NCBI RefSeq assembly: GCF_018555435.2
Contig: NZ_JAFEJT020000005.1
Span: 1-64,000 of the forward strand
DNA length: 64,000 nt
Direction of reading: 5' to 3'
Source of the DNA: Bifidobacterium amazonense
Lineage (GTDB): Bacteria; Actinomycetota; Actinomycetes; Actinomycetales; Bifidobacteriaceae
In this document: positions 37,179-46,086 of the stretch, piece by piece
Position numbering within the stretch: the stretch's first letter is position 1
Layout of the letters: every line of letters starts with the position of its first letter
Made by a program: the position numbers and the translations under genes
The notes under the pieces: generated by a model
What the model saw: the letters and a program-made list of their open reading frames with translations, nothing else
Told to the model about the DNA's origin: nothing
Database searches by the model: none

Positions 37179-37250
37179 TTCCCGCTGCGGCAGCGAGCCA
37201 ACAGCACCGTATCGACCGCACGCAGTGCGGGCGATGCTGCTGGCGCTTGC

Positions 37251-37280
37251 AAAAAAGATCAGCCCTTGACGGCGCCGATC
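37251..37280 (-). terminator. Intrinsic terminator overlapping the lplC stop codon
   Basis: On the minus strand GATCGGC (37280-37274) pairs with GCTGATC (37263-37257), 6 of 7 bases, followed directly by TTTTTT (37256-37251). The stop codon lies inside the 3' half of the stem. Confidence 0.6.
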
Positions 37281-38215
37281 ATGACGCCCTTGTTGAAGTA
37301 CTTCTGCAGGAACGGGTACAAAATCAACAGGGGGGCGGTCGACACGATGATCACACCGTACTTGATCTGATCAGCCAACTGCTGCTGCTGCAACGCGGAC
37401 TGGCCACCGTTGCCCGCACCGCCCTGCTGGGTCTGGTTCGCCAACAGAATGTTCTGCAACACCATCTGCAACGGCTGCTTCGTGTCGGTCCTGATGTAGA
37501 TCAGGCCGGTGAAGTAATCATTCCAATGACCCACGAAATAATACAAGCCCAACACCGCGATGATCGCGCTCGACAAGGGAATCACGATCTTGAGGAAATA
37601 CCCGAAGAACGACAAACCATCAATCTGCGCCGCATCATGCAACTCCTCAGGAATACTGGTTTCGAAGAACGAACGCGCGATAATCAGATTCCACACGCTC
37701 ACCGCACCCGGCAGGATAAACACCCACATGTTATCCAACAGGTTCAAATCCTTATACAACAAGTAGCTCGGGATCAGACCGCCCGCGAAATACATCGTGA
37801 ACGTGAACAAGAACAAAATCACACGACGCGGCTTGAAATCAACACGCGACAAAGCGAACGCGGCCGGCAGGGTCACGATCATGTTCAACGCCGTACCCAC
37901 CACCGAGTAGATAATCGTGTTCTTATAACCAATCCAAATACGGGAATCGGAGAACACCTTCTCGTAACCGCCGAAGCTGATGTCCACCGGCAGGATCGTG
38001 ACCTTGCCGGTCGAGACCATCGCGGGATTCGAGAACGAGGCGATCACCACGAACCACAACGGGTAAATCACCACCGCCACAATCAACGCCAACAGGACCC
38101 AGATCACGATATCCGCAACCCAATCAGCAGGCTCACGATGCTGCGCCACATGCTTGTTAAACGGAACCTCATCCCCGCTCTTCTTCACAGCAGGGGAAAC
38201 GCTTGCAGTACTCAT
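37259..38215 (-). CDS. Oligosaccharide ABC permease, LplC/YtcP type
   Basis: 318 aa, six membrane helices, MalG-like BPD_transp_1 fold. EAA loop: FETSIPEELHDAAQIDGLSF. N-terminal block VVIYPLWFVVIASFSNP and C-terminal ILYPFLQKYFNKGVMIGAVKG are hallmarks of the LplC/YtcP subgroup. These permeases with LplB- and LplA-like partners take up complex oligosaccharides such as rhamnogalacturonides and lack a dedicated ATPase. It is transcribed after the IS-split lplB. AT-richer and using different codons from the core genes. Confidence 0.9.
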   Translation of the reverse strand: MSTASVSPAVKKSGDEVPFNKHVAQHREPADWVADIVIWVLLALIVAVVIYPLWFVVIASFSNPAMVSTGKVTILPVDISFGGYEKVFSDSRIWIGYKNTIIYSVVGTALNMIVTLPAAFALSRVDFKPRRVILFLFTFTMYFAGGLIPSYLLYKDLNLLDNMWVFILPGAVSVWNLIIARSFFETSIPEELHDAAQIDGLSFFGYFLKIVIPLSSAIIAVLGLYYFVGHWNDYFTGLIYIRTDTKQPLQMVLQNILLANQTQQGGAGNGGQSALQQQQLADQIKYGVIIVSTAPLLILYPFLQKYFNKGVMIGAVKG

Positions 38216-38750
38216 AACGCTCTAACCTTTGCCTTTCCTAACACAACCGCTTAGAAGATGCTCGTATCCGACACGCGCTTGGAAATCCAATTCGCCAGAA
38301 TCAAGAAGAAGAAGTTAATCAACGTGTTAAACAAGCCAATCGCCGTAGCATACGAGAACTGGAACGACTTCAAACCAATCATGTACGTATACGTCGCGAT
38401 CACCTGAGAACCCGGCAAATTCATAGCATTCTGCATCAGAAGGACCTTCTCGAAACCAACCGACAGAATCGAACCCATGTTCATAATCAACAAAATCACA
38501 CACGTCGGCATAATCGTCGGAATATCCACATACCGAATCAACTGCAAACGACCCGCACCATCAATCTTCGCAGCCTCATACAAGCTCACATCCACGCTCG
38601 AGAGAGCCGCGAGATAAATGATCGCGTTCCAACCACAATGCTGCCACACCTCCGACAGCCAGTAAATCGGCGCCACCATATTCGGATTATCCAACTGATG
38701 TGATCTGGTTTTTGTTCCGTGTTTCACCTCATTGATGGGAGACTAGGAAC

Positions 38751-39071
38751 ATGACCGGAAAGATCCGTTATACGAAGGAGTTCCAGGAGAAGGCGTTGCG
38801 GCTTCTGGAGGAATCACGCGCGAATCATTCGTCGGAGACGAAGGCCGTGGCCTCGGTCGCGTCGAACCTGGGTATCGCCCCGGAGACGTTGCGCAGGTGG
38901 AGGAACAAGGCCGACCGGGCCGTTACGGCGCAATCCGCGCGCGACGCGCAGGAGACGGCCGCCGAGCTGAAGCGCCTGCGCGCCGAGGTCGCGGAGCTGA
39001 GGAAGGCGAACGAGATCCTGACGACGGCGTCGGCTTTTTTCGCGGCCAGGCTCGACCCGACACGGCGTTGA
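38751..39071 (+). CDS. IS3-family transposase OrfA
   Basis: 106 aa. HTH domain (GKIRYTKEFQEKALRLLEES, then ASNLGIAPETLRRWRNKAD) that binds the IS ends, followed by a leucine-zipper coiled coil (ELKRLRAEVAELRKANEIL). The frame meets a T TTT TTC run at 39035-39041, where a -1 shift would join it to OrfB as the OrfAB transposase. Confidence 0.92.
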   Translation: MTGKIRYTKEFQEKALRLLEESRANHSSETKAVASVASNLGIAPETLRRWRNKADRAVTAQSARDAQETAAELKRLRAEVAELRKANEILTTASAFFAARLDPTRR

Positions 39072-40000
39072 AGGCCGCGTACATCGATGCGTACCGGGGC
39101 CGTTTCGGGGTCGGGCCGATCTGCGAAGTGCTGTCCGCGGGTCTGGACTGCGGTTTCCTGACCGCCCGCGGCTACCGCATGTTCAAGGCGAGGCCGCCCA
39201 GCCGCATGGCCGCGCGCCACGAGGCGCTGGCCCGCGACATCACGGCGATCCGGGAGGACGAGTTCATGCGCGTGTACGGGTATCGCAAGGTATGGCATCA
39301 GCTCATCCGCCAGGGCTGGAATCCCAAGGAGATCGGCCGTGACCAGGTCGCCGGCATCATGCGCTGGCTCGGGTTCCAAGGCGTTCGGGGCGGCCGGAGG
39401 CCGGTCACCACGATTCCCGCCAAGGGCAGGGGCGGCAGGCTCGACCTGGTCGAGCGCAAGTTCGCCGCCATGGCGCCGAACAGGCTGCACGTGGCCGACA
39501 TCACCTACGTTCGCTTGGCGGACGGGTCGTTCGCGTACGTCGCGTTCGTCACCGACGCGTTCGCCAGGAGGATCGTCGGCTGGGCGGCCGCCTCCACGAT
39601 GCGCACTGAGGAGCTGCCGCTGCAGGCGTTGGATCAGGCCGTCATGTGGGCCCGGTGCCACGGCGGTGCGGACGGGTGCGTGCATCACTCGGACCACGGC
39701 AGCCAGTACATCAGCCTCGTGTACTCCACGCACGTGGTCGACGCGGGCATGCTCCCGTCGACCGGCACGGTCGGCGACTCGTACGACAACGCGCTGGCCG
39801 AGCGCACGAACAACACGTACAAGCGCGAGCTGGTCTGGATCAACAAACCGTACCGGACGGTCGGCGAGTTGGAGTATGCGACGATGCGGTGGGTCTCGTG
39901 GTACAACACGAAGCGCCTGCACGCCTCGTTGGGCTACAGGACACCGGAACAGGCCGAGAACGAGTATTATCAAACACAGACGGCACAAGCCGTCTCATAG
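39068..40000 (+). CDS. IS3-family transposase OrfB (DDE integrase)
   Basis: 310 aa from the TTG at 39068, which overlaps the OrfA stop codon; more likely made as OrfAB by -1 frameshifting at 39035-39041. HTH_21 part (YGYRKVWHQLIRQGW) then the rve integrase core with the DDE triad: D in HVADITYV, D in VHHSDHGSQY, E in NALAERTNNTYK, 35 residues apart as expected for DD(35)E. No disabling mutation is seen. Confidence 0.92.
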   Translation: MKAAYIDAYRGRFGVGPICEVLSAGLDCGFLTARGYRMFKARPPSRMAARHEALARDITAIREDEFMRVYGYRKVWHQLIRQGWNPKEIGRDQVAGIMRWLGFQGVRGGRRPVTTIPAKGRGGRLDLVERKFAAMAPNRLHVADITYVRLADGSFAYVAFVTDAFARRIVGWAAASTMRTEELPLQALDQAVMWARCHGGADGCVHHSDHGSQYISLVYSTHVVDAGMLPSTGTVGDSYDNALAERTNNTYKRELVWINKPYRTVGELEYATMRWVSWYNTKRLHASLGYRTPEQAENEYYQTQTAQAVS

Positions 40001-40702
40001 CAGAAACGGAACAAAAATCAGGCCACTTCAAACAAGCTCGTCCCGCCAAAGAAACGACCCAAGAGTCCCGTATTCGGCGTCAGGAAAATATTCAACATCG
40101 CCACGATCACCACCGTCGAGATGAAGTGCGGCATATACGTGATCGTCTGCACGAAACCCTTCACCTTCGTGCTATGAATCTGATTAATCAACAACGCCAA
40201 CACAATCGGCGCAATAAAACCAAGAACCAAAGTACCAAGACTGATCTTGATCGTATTGACCATCACCTTGCTGAACATCGGCGACGTAAAGAACTGGTTG
40301 AAATACTTCAACCCAACCCACTGGCCACCCGTGAGCCCCTTCGAAGGCACGAAATCACGAAAAGCCAACTGAATACCATACATCGGAATATACGCGAAAA
40401 TGAACACGAACACCATCGCCGGCAACGCCATCACCCAATGCTGCCAATAATGCTGCACATGCCACACCAACTTCTTCGGCCACGGCAACGCCTTAAACGC
40501 AGCCGTATTATCAACCACTCCCGAAGCATCAACCGTCTGGACGGCCGCGGTCTTTGTCTTGGATGCTGTCATAGCAGTTCCTCCGCACGCATGATCATTG
40601 TCTCCTCCTGAGCCGTCGCCAGCCCATCCCTTACAAGCTGCAATGCCTGTAAACCCGAGTTCTCCGGTTTCCGGTGCTCCCGTCAACCTCTGAACGCCTA
40701 TA

Positions 40703-40752
40703 ACGATATACTTAACATTCCAAAAAGTCAAAAATCTCGATCCAAACATGTC
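40703..40752 (-). promoter_or_regulatory. Promoter of lplB-lplC with operator-like motif
   Basis: Minus-strand -35 TTGACT (40731-40726), 17-nt spacer, -10 TATCGT (40708-40703). Just upstream, CCAAACATGTC (40742-40752, + strand) is identical to 40-kb neighbour sequence 43847-43857 at the lplA promoter, and its ACATGT core also recurs twice before lacI. Probable site for the adjacent LacI regulator. The rest of the 341-bp divergent gap is AT-rich, without genes. Confidence 0.6.
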
Positions 40753-40894
40753 TCAAACGCACAAAACCAAGTAATTGCAACGTTTTTGCCATCCGGTCGA
40801 GCTCTCAACATGAACAAACGGCATCGCAATCAGCAACAAAATACAACAGAACAGCTCATAATCACAACGACACGGTACGTAATTTATATATAAG

Positions 40895-40914
40895 TACATG
40901 TATCTTTACATGTA
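40895..40914. promoter_or_regulatory. Twin TACATGTA palindromes at the lacI start codon
   Basis: TACATGTA at 40895-40902 and 40907-40914, 12 bp apart; the second overlaps the A of the ATG. TATATA-type -10 sequence lies just before them (about 40885-40891). This suggests an autoregulatory operator and a very short or absent mRNA leader. Confidence 0.5.
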
Positions 40915-41957
40915 TGAAGTCCGTATCATCTTCCCAACAGTCAAAGCCGACGCTCAAAGACGTGGCCGAAGCGGCGGGCGTGTCGATCATGACCGTGTCG
41001 AACGCGCTGCACAACAAGCCCGGCGTCAAAGCGGAGACCCGCAAGAAAGTGCTTGCGGTGGCCAGACGCATGAACTATTCGAGCAACCCGTCGGCGAAAA
41101 TGCTGCGTTCCGGACGCAGCGACATCATCGAAGTCATCGTCGGCAGCTTCGACAATCCGTTCTACTCGCGTCTCGCCTCCGCGCTGTCCGACGAAATCGA
41201 ACGCAACGGTCGCGAGGCGCTGCTGCGCGAAACGCACTATGACCGCCGCGGCGAGGAGAACGCACTGAGCGAGCCGTTCAGCCTGTTCTGCGACGGCGTG
41301 ATCATCGTCACGCCGCTGCTGTCGTCGGAGAAGATCAAGCAGATCGCCCTGCACAAGCCGGTCGTGCTGCATGAAATGCCCTCCGACGACAACGTGTTCG
41401 ACACCGTGAACCTCGCCAACGAGGACGGCGCGGCCGACGCGATCCGCCATCTGCACGCCAAGGGATGCCGCAACATCGCCGTGATCGGCTCGTCGCACCT
41501 CGGCCCCGAAGACATGCTGCTCAGCCTGAACAATCCGGGAACCCTGCGCTATCGCGGCTGTTTCCGCGCGTTCAGCGAACTTGGACTCACCATGAGCCAA
41601 GACACCGCGTTCGACTGCGGCTGGGACGCGCACAGCGGACGCGAGGCGGCCGAACGGATGCTCGCTTCGGACATCGCGTTCGACGGCGCGTTCTGCCTGA
41701 CCGACTCGGTCGCGCTCGGCGTGCTGCAGACGCTGCGCCGGCACAATATCCGGGTTCCGGAGGACTTCAAGGTGATCGGCTTCGACGGCATCAGCATGGG
41801 AGCGGACGTCTCCCCCGCGCTCACCACCATCGAACCAGACTATCGGGAAACGGCGCGCGCGCTGGTCACGGACCTGCTGTCCCGCATCGACGGATCGACC
41901 GCCGCCCCGCGCAAGACAATCGTCGGGTACACGATCACCGAACGCGAATCCGCGTGA
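40914..41957 (+). CDS. LacI-family transcriptional regulator (LplABC locus)
   Basis: 347 aa. N-terminal LacI HTH (TLKDVAEAAGVSIMTVSNAL, hinge MNYSSNPSAKMLRSG) and a periplasmic-binding-protein-like effector domain (DNPFYSRLASALSDE, DGVIIVTPLL, VIGFDGISMGADVSPALTTI). It is divergent from lplB-lplC and convergent with lplA, so it is the obvious local regulator of oligosaccharide uptake. No ribosome binding site is visible before ATG 40914, consistent with a leaderless message. Confidence 0.88.
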   Translation: MKSVSSSQQSKPTLKDVAEAAGVSIMTVSNALHNKPGVKAETRKKVLAVARRMNYSSNPSAKMLRSGRSDIIEVIVGSFDNPFYSRLASALSDEIERNGREALLRETHYDRRGEENALSEPFSLFCDGVIIVTPLLSSEKIKQIALHKPVVLHEMPSDDNVFDTVNLANEDGAADAIRHLHAKGCRNIAVIGSSHLGPEDMLLSLNNPGTLRYRGCFRAFSELGLTMSQDTAFDCGWDAHSGREAAERMLASDIAFDGAFCLTDSVALGVLQTLRRHNIRVPEDFKVIGFDGISMGADVSPALTTIEPDYRETARALVTDLLSRIDGSTAAPRKTIVGYTITERESA

Positions 41958-42056
41958 TCCGCAATCAGCCGGACGTTCGGCTGGCGTTTCGGCGGTTGCG
42001 ATCGTCTTGCCAGGTTGCCCGACGGAGCAGCAACGACCGATACGCACAAGGCGATA

Positions 42057-42100
42057 TGAATGGTGGCGAGATGCTTTTCGGAGTATCCCGCCACCATTCA
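42057..42100. terminator. Hairpin between convergent lacI and lplA
   Basis: Perfect 12-bp stem TGAATGGTGGCG (42057-42068) / CGCCACCATTCA (42089-42100), 20-nt loop, about midway between the stops of lacI (+) and lplA (-). Likely bidirectional terminator, although it lacks T-runs. Confidence 0.65.
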
Positions 42101-42120
42101 TGTCAGCCGTTGAGCCCGCG

Positions 42121-43719
42121 TCACTTGGTGTACTTGTCGTACCACTTCTGCCACAGGGCGACCGTGTCGTCCATGCCGAGCGTCCTGAGCTTGGAGACGA
42201 AGTCGTCGAACTCGCCGTCCACGCCGCCGGAGACGATCCAGCGGGAGATCACCGGCATCGCGTAGTCGAACATCTGCGTGTCGTTGTTGGAGATCGTGGT
42301 CGAATCGGTGTCGGACGGGCGCACGTAGTCGGGCATCGTGTCCTTGGTCAGGTCGAAGTGCTTGTACTGCTCGGCGTACACGTCGTCGGCCTCGCGGAAC
42401 GAGGTGAGATAGTCGACGTTGCCGACGGTCACGTCGTCCGGGATCCATCCGGCGGAGCTTTCGCCACCCAGGCCGACGCGGGCGTCGGAATCGATGGCCT
42501 TCTGTGTAAGCTCGTAGGTCTTGTCGTCCTTCTTGGCGAGGTAGTCCGGCGTGGAGCCGTAGAACTGCTGGACGGAGACCTCCGGGTCATAGAGCTTGTT
42601 GACGATCTTGAGCACGGCGTCCATGTTCTCGTCGCCCGCGCGCACGGCCAGCTTGTTGTTCTGGAACATGGTGGTCTCCACCGAGCCGTCCCACGTCACG
42701 TCGTCGGCCGACATGCCCGGTCCTGCGGGCGCCGGCATGGCCACGTACTGGTCGGCCAGATCGCCGAAGTCGGTGGCCGCGTACGCGAACGCGACGCCGG
42801 TGATCGCCGTCTTGCCGTCGCTGGACAGCTCGGCGTTGTACTTGGAATCGTCCTTGGTGAGCGCGGTGGACGGGATGAGTCCTTCGCCCATGAGCTTGTT
42901 GAGATACTTGACGACGGTCTTGAACTCTTCGGTGGCCATGAAGTTGCCGACCTTGCCGTCCTTGACGTAGATGCCCTGCTGGGACGGGCCGGAGTTGAAG
43001 TGGGTGACGATGCCCAGCGAGTTGAGCAGCAGGAAGGTGTTGTACCAGCTCGGGCCGAAGCCGGAGGTGTCGAACTTCTTGATGTTCATCGGAATTTCGT
43101 CGGCCTTGCCGTTGCCGTTCGGATCCTGCGTCTTGAACGCTTCGAGCACCTGCTCGAGCTCGTCCCATGTCTTGGGGATTTCGAGGCCGAGCTTGTCGAG
43201 CCAGGTCTTGTTGATGAGCATGTGCTGGCCGGAACCGTGGTACTGCTTGCCGCGGGACGACGGCAGCACGTAGACGCCGCCGGACGGGGTCTGCACGAGC
43301 TTCTTCGCGTCGGGCTGCTCCTTGAAGAACTTGGCGACGCTGGGCAGCTGGTCCATGTGCTGGCTGAGGTCCTCGAACACCGGCACCTTGTCGGCGTCGG
43401 ACGGGTCGAACGCGGCGATGGAGATGTCCGGAACGGAACCGGAGGCGAGCATCGGGGACTTCTGGTTGTTCCACGCGTTGTTCATGACCTGGGACCACTT
43501 GATATGGCAGTCGCAGGCGGCGGTGAGCTCCTTGGTCCACGCCATTTTTTCGGGAGCCATGGTGTCTGCGGTCGTGACCACGAGGATCTCGACCTGCGGC
43601 TTGCCGTCGGCGCCGGTGGATGTGCCGCTGCCGCAGCCGGCCAGCACGGTGGTCGCCGCGCACGCCATGGCGATTCCGGCGACGATGCGTCCTCGCACAG
43701 TCTTCGTTGCACTGCTCAT
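42121..43719 (-). CDS. Oligosaccharide-binding lipoprotein, LplA/YtcQ type
   Basis: 532 aa. Lipobox VLAGC after a 27-residue signal, then a long SBP_bac_1-type binding protein (SVPDISIAAFDPSDADKVP, INKTWLDKLGLEIPKTWDEL, WYNTFLLLNSLG). This length (500-550 aa) is typical of LipO/YtcQ binding proteins paired with LplB/LplC permeases. It would capture a pectic or other complex oligosaccharide outside the cell. It has its own promoter, so it can be expressed independently of the broken lplB. Confidence 0.9.
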   Translation of the reverse strand: MSSATKTVRGRIVAGIAMACAATTVLAGCGSGTSTGADGKPQVEILVVTTADTMAPEKMAWTKELTAACDCHIKWSQVMNNAWNNQKSPMLASGSVPDISIAAFDPSDADKVPVFEDLSQHMDQLPSVAKFFKEQPDAKKLVQTPSGGVYVLPSSRGKQYHGSGQHMLINKTWLDKLGLEIPKTWDELEQVLEAFKTQDPNGNGKADEIPMNIKKFDTSGFGPSWYNTFLLLNSLGIVTHFNSGPSQQGIYVKDGKVGNFMATEEFKTVVKYLNKLMGEGLIPSTALTKDDSKYNAELSSDGKTAITGVAFAYAATDFGDLADQYVAMPAPAGPGMSADDVTWDGSVETTMFQNNKLAVRAGDENMDAVLKIVNKLYDPEVSVQQFYGSTPDYLAKKDDKTYELTQKAIDSDARVGLGGESSAGWIPDDVTVGNVDYLTSFREADDVYAEQYKHFDLTKDTMPDYVRPSDTDSTTISNNDTQMFDYAMPVISRWIVSGGVDGEFDDFVSKLRTLGMDDTVALWQKWYDKYTK

Positions 43720-43830
43720 TGCTCTGTCTCCTCACTGAGCCGCGAACCATCCCTCTGCGGACGGCTCTGCACTGTCTCCATTGTTCGACCGGCTTGTTTT
43801 GATACACCGGTGAACCTCTTGACAATCTCT

Positions 43831-43859
43831 AAGATATACCGCTGTACCAAACATGTCAA
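43831..43859 (-). promoter_or_regulatory. Promoter of lplA with operator-like motif
   Basis: Minus-strand -35 TTGACA (43859-43854), 17-nt spacer, -10 TATCTT (43836-43831): near-consensus. CCAAACATGTC (43847-43857) overlaps the -35, which is a good repressor position. About 105 nt of leader precede ATG 43719. Confidence 0.7.
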
Positions 43860-44202
43860 GTCATCGCAACACGCCGACGCAACAGCGCATGGCCCATAGC
43901 GCAATATCCCCACGCACCGAACGCTCGATCGCCGCCGTCGCAGGCATGCAGGCATCGGCGACGCGCACGATCATCGCCCGCACCGGCATACGGCCAGCGC
44001 TCCCCGGCCACCGTCCGGCGAGAGTCCGGCAACTACCCGGCCGCCGTCCGGCAACCGCCCGGCCGCCGTCCGACAACCACACGGCGACCGCACGACGACC
44101 ACCCAGCGACCGTCGGAGTCGAAAGGCCTGGAATCATCCGGGCCGATGTACACGCGATACATGCGCAATGCGACCGCGGCACAGCATCCGCCGCGCGCAG
44201 CG
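43860..44202. other. Intergenic region with short GC-rich tandem repeats
   Basis: There is no gene. 44000-44110 carries two to three copies of a 23-bp unit around CCCGGCCGCCGTCCGGCAAC, decaying into CGACCACC repeats. The rest is unremarkable. It lies downstream of the ABC exporter gene and upstream of lplA. Confidence 0.55.
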
Positions 44203-45987
44203 CTACATCTGCATCGTCTTGAGCTCGTAGAACTTGCCGCGCGCGGCCATGAGCTCGTCGTACGAGCCCTGCTCGACGATGCGCCCGTGCTCAAGCACCA
44301 CGATGCGATCGGCGTTGCGGATCGTGGACAGGCGGTGCGCGACCATGAACGTCGTGCAGTGGCCCATCATCCGCTCAGTGGCGTGCTGCACCTTCTTCTC
44401 CGACACCGAGTCGAGCGCGCTCGTCGCCTCGTCGAAAATGATGATGCGCGGATGGCGGATCAGCGCGCGGGCGATCGAAATGCGCTGCTTCTGCCCGCCC
44501 GACAGCGTGCCGCCGTGCTCGCCGACCGTCGTGTCGAGCCCGTCGGGCAGCTGCGCGACCACGTCGTCCAGGCCGACCTCGTTGATGATCCGGTCCACCT
44601 CGGCCTCGTCGACGTGCTCCAGACCGTACGTGATGTTGTCGCGCAGCGTGCCGGAAAACAGGATCGTGTTCTGCGGCACGACAGCGATCTGGCTGCGGTA
44701 GGCGTCCAGGTCCATGCGCTTGAGGTCGATGCCGTCGACGAGCACCGCGCCCGCTTCCGGCTCGGCGAAGCCGATGAGCAGCTTGATGAGCGTCGACTTG
44801 CCGGAGCCCGAGTCGCCGACGAACGCGATCGACTCGCCGGCGCGCACCTTGAGCGAGAAATCATGCAGCACGAGCGGCAGGCCCTTGTCGTAGCGGAAGT
44901 CGACGTGCCGGTATTCGACGTCGCCGCGCAGCGTGCCCGGCTCGACGCCGGCGCTTTTCGGATTGTGCTCGACGTCGTCCTCCTGCAGGATCTCGCCGAT
45001 CGAGCTGACCGATTCGACTCCCTTGGTGAGCAGCGGATAGAGGTTGATCAGGTTCGACACGCCGCCGACGATCTGCGTGAAGTACGTCTGGAACAGCACC
45101 ACGTCGCCCACGGAAATGCGCCCGCGATAGGCGAGATAGCCGGTGAAGCCGAGGCACAGCAGCTGGAAGATCTGGAAGATGACCCAGCTGGTCGCGCCGA
45201 ACACGATGTTGATGATGTCGAGCCGGAAGCCGGCCTCGCGGATGAACTCGAGCTTGCGGCTCATCTTGCGGATCTCCACGTCCTCGAGGCCGTGCGCGCG
45301 GGTGACGGGGATCATTTCGATCATTTCGGCCACAGCGGCCTGCGTGCGCTCCATCTGCGTTCGGAAGTCGTGGTTGGATTCGCGGATCGGCTTGCGGAAG
45401 AACCAGATGGAAAACACGGCGGTCGGGATGGCGAGCGCGAAGAAGATCAGCACGATCGGACTGCTGATCGCGGTGACGGTGATCGCGATAATGATGTCGA
45501 GGATGACCAGCGGCAGGCTGCGGTAGGTCTGGTCGAGCAGCACCTCGACGTTTTCGACGTCGCGCATGATCTTCGACATGAGCCGGCCGGACTGCGTTTC
45601 GGTGTGGAACCGGATGGACAGCTGCTGCAGTTTGGCGATGAGGCTGCCGCGCAGCCGGCGTTCGATGAGTCGGTTCACCTTGCCGAAGTGCTTGATGTAC
45701 ATGTACGCGGTGAAGATGTTCTGCGCGATGAAGAAGATGCCGATGATGAGATTGACGAGCATCTCGTTGACGCTGTGCGCGGCCGGGTTGGTCGCGCAGT
45801 TGATGATGTTGCGCGTGACGATCGGCGTGACCCACATCGGCGACTGCTTGGCGACGAGCGCGATGGTGGAGATGGTCAGGTCCATCGCGCTGCCTTTGAA
45901 GAAGCGCAGCAGGATGCGGATCGGATGCCCGCTGTTGCGCCGGTAGTTCTGGATGTACTCCTCGAATGTGGCCGCCTGCTGCGTCAT
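44203..45987 (-). CDS. ABC exporter half-transporter (membrane-ATPase fusion)
   Basis: 594 aa. Type 1 exporter: ABC_membrane domain with six helices (about 30-320), then an ATPase domain with Walker A GDSGSGKST, Q-loop PQNTILFSG, signature LSGGQKQRISIARAL, Walker B IIIFDEATSALD and the H-loop AHRLST. It acts as a homodimer or with an unlinked partner. In this position, between oligosaccharide import and uronate genes, it could export a sugar or an inhibitor, but drug-type exporters look the same. ATG 45987 follows GGGGAG. Operator-like half-sites lie just upstream. Confidence 0.9.
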   Translation of the reverse strand: MTQQAATFEEYIQNYRRNSGHPIRILLRFFKGSAMDLTISTIALVAKQSPMWVTPIVTRNIINCATNPAAHSVNEMLVNLIIGIFFIAQNIFTAYMYIKHFGKVNRLIERRLRGSLIAKLQQLSIRFHTETQSGRLMSKIMRDVENVEVLLDQTYRSLPLVILDIIIAITVTAISSPIVLIFFALAIPTAVFSIWFFRKPIRESNHDFRTQMERTQAAVAEMIEMIPVTRAHGLEDVEIRKMSRKLEFIREAGFRLDIINIVFGATSWVIFQIFQLLCLGFTGYLAYRGRISVGDVVLFQTYFTQIVGGVSNLINLYPLLTKGVESVSSIGEILQEDDVEHNPKSAGVEPGTLRGDVEYRHVDFRYDKGLPLVLHDFSLKVRAGESIAFVGDSGSGKSTLIKLLIGFAEPEAGAVLVDGIDLKRMDLDAYRSQIAVVPQNTILFSGTLRDNITYGLEHVDEAEVDRIINEVGLDDVVAQLPDGLDTTVGEHGGTLSGGQKQRISIARALIRHPRIIIFDEATSALDSVSEKKVQHATERMMGHCTTFMVAHRLSTIRNADRIVVLEHGRIVEQGSYDELMAARGKFYELKTMQM

Positions 45988-46030
45988 TGCCACGCTCCCC
46001 TCAGTGCCGTCGGATTCCAACACTCAGGTT

Positions 46031-46052
46031 TAACGATACACAATGCTCGTTA
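46031..46052 (-). promoter_or_regulatory. Inverted operator half-sites upstream of the ABC exporter
   Basis: TAACGATACA (46031-46040) and TCGTTACA (46047-46054) face each other. They share TAACGAT with the exact 12-mer TGTAACGATATA found at 47217-47206 and 54400-54411. Probable operator of the uronate-locus LacI protein. Confidence 0.45.
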
Positions 46053-46086
46053 CAATGACGCGGCAAGATCGCTCCGACGGGGAACG

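Larger units (their letters stand above)
38696..40030 (+). mobile_element. IS3-family insertion sequence (1335 bp)
   Basis: Ends TGATGTGATCTGGTTTTTGT (left) and, reverse-complemented, TGAAGTGGCCTGATTTTTGT (right); the terminal 25 bp match at 21 positions. It is flanked by the 3-bp direct repeat AAC at 38693-38695 and 40031-40033, the usual IS3-family target duplication size. It encodes OrfA and OrfB in overlapping frames with a slippery run. It looks complete and potentially active. Inserted in the lplB-like permease gene, opposite orientation. Confidence 0.93.
38251..40572 (-). pseudogene. Oligosaccharide ABC permease, LplB/YteP type, split by IS element
   Basis: The gene starts at ATG 40572 (GGAGG upstream). 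It reads the first half of an LplB permease (VFVFIFAYIPMYGIQLAFRD to TGLLGRFFGGTSL), is cut at 40030 by an IS, and resumes at 38695 with LDNPNMVAPIYWLSEVW and the EAA loop LYEAAKIDGAGRLQLIRYV, ending at 38251. Removing the IS and one AAC target copy restores GGTSLLDNPNM with no change of frame and a 327-aa protein, a normal length. The insertion is therefore recent and precise. Both halves are still intact in codon terms. Confidence 0.93.

Noticed and set aside
40701..40710. TAACGATATA before lplB as a site of the uronate LacI
   Set aside because: It differs from the exact 12-mer and coincides with the -10 box of the promoter, so it is explained by promoter sequence.
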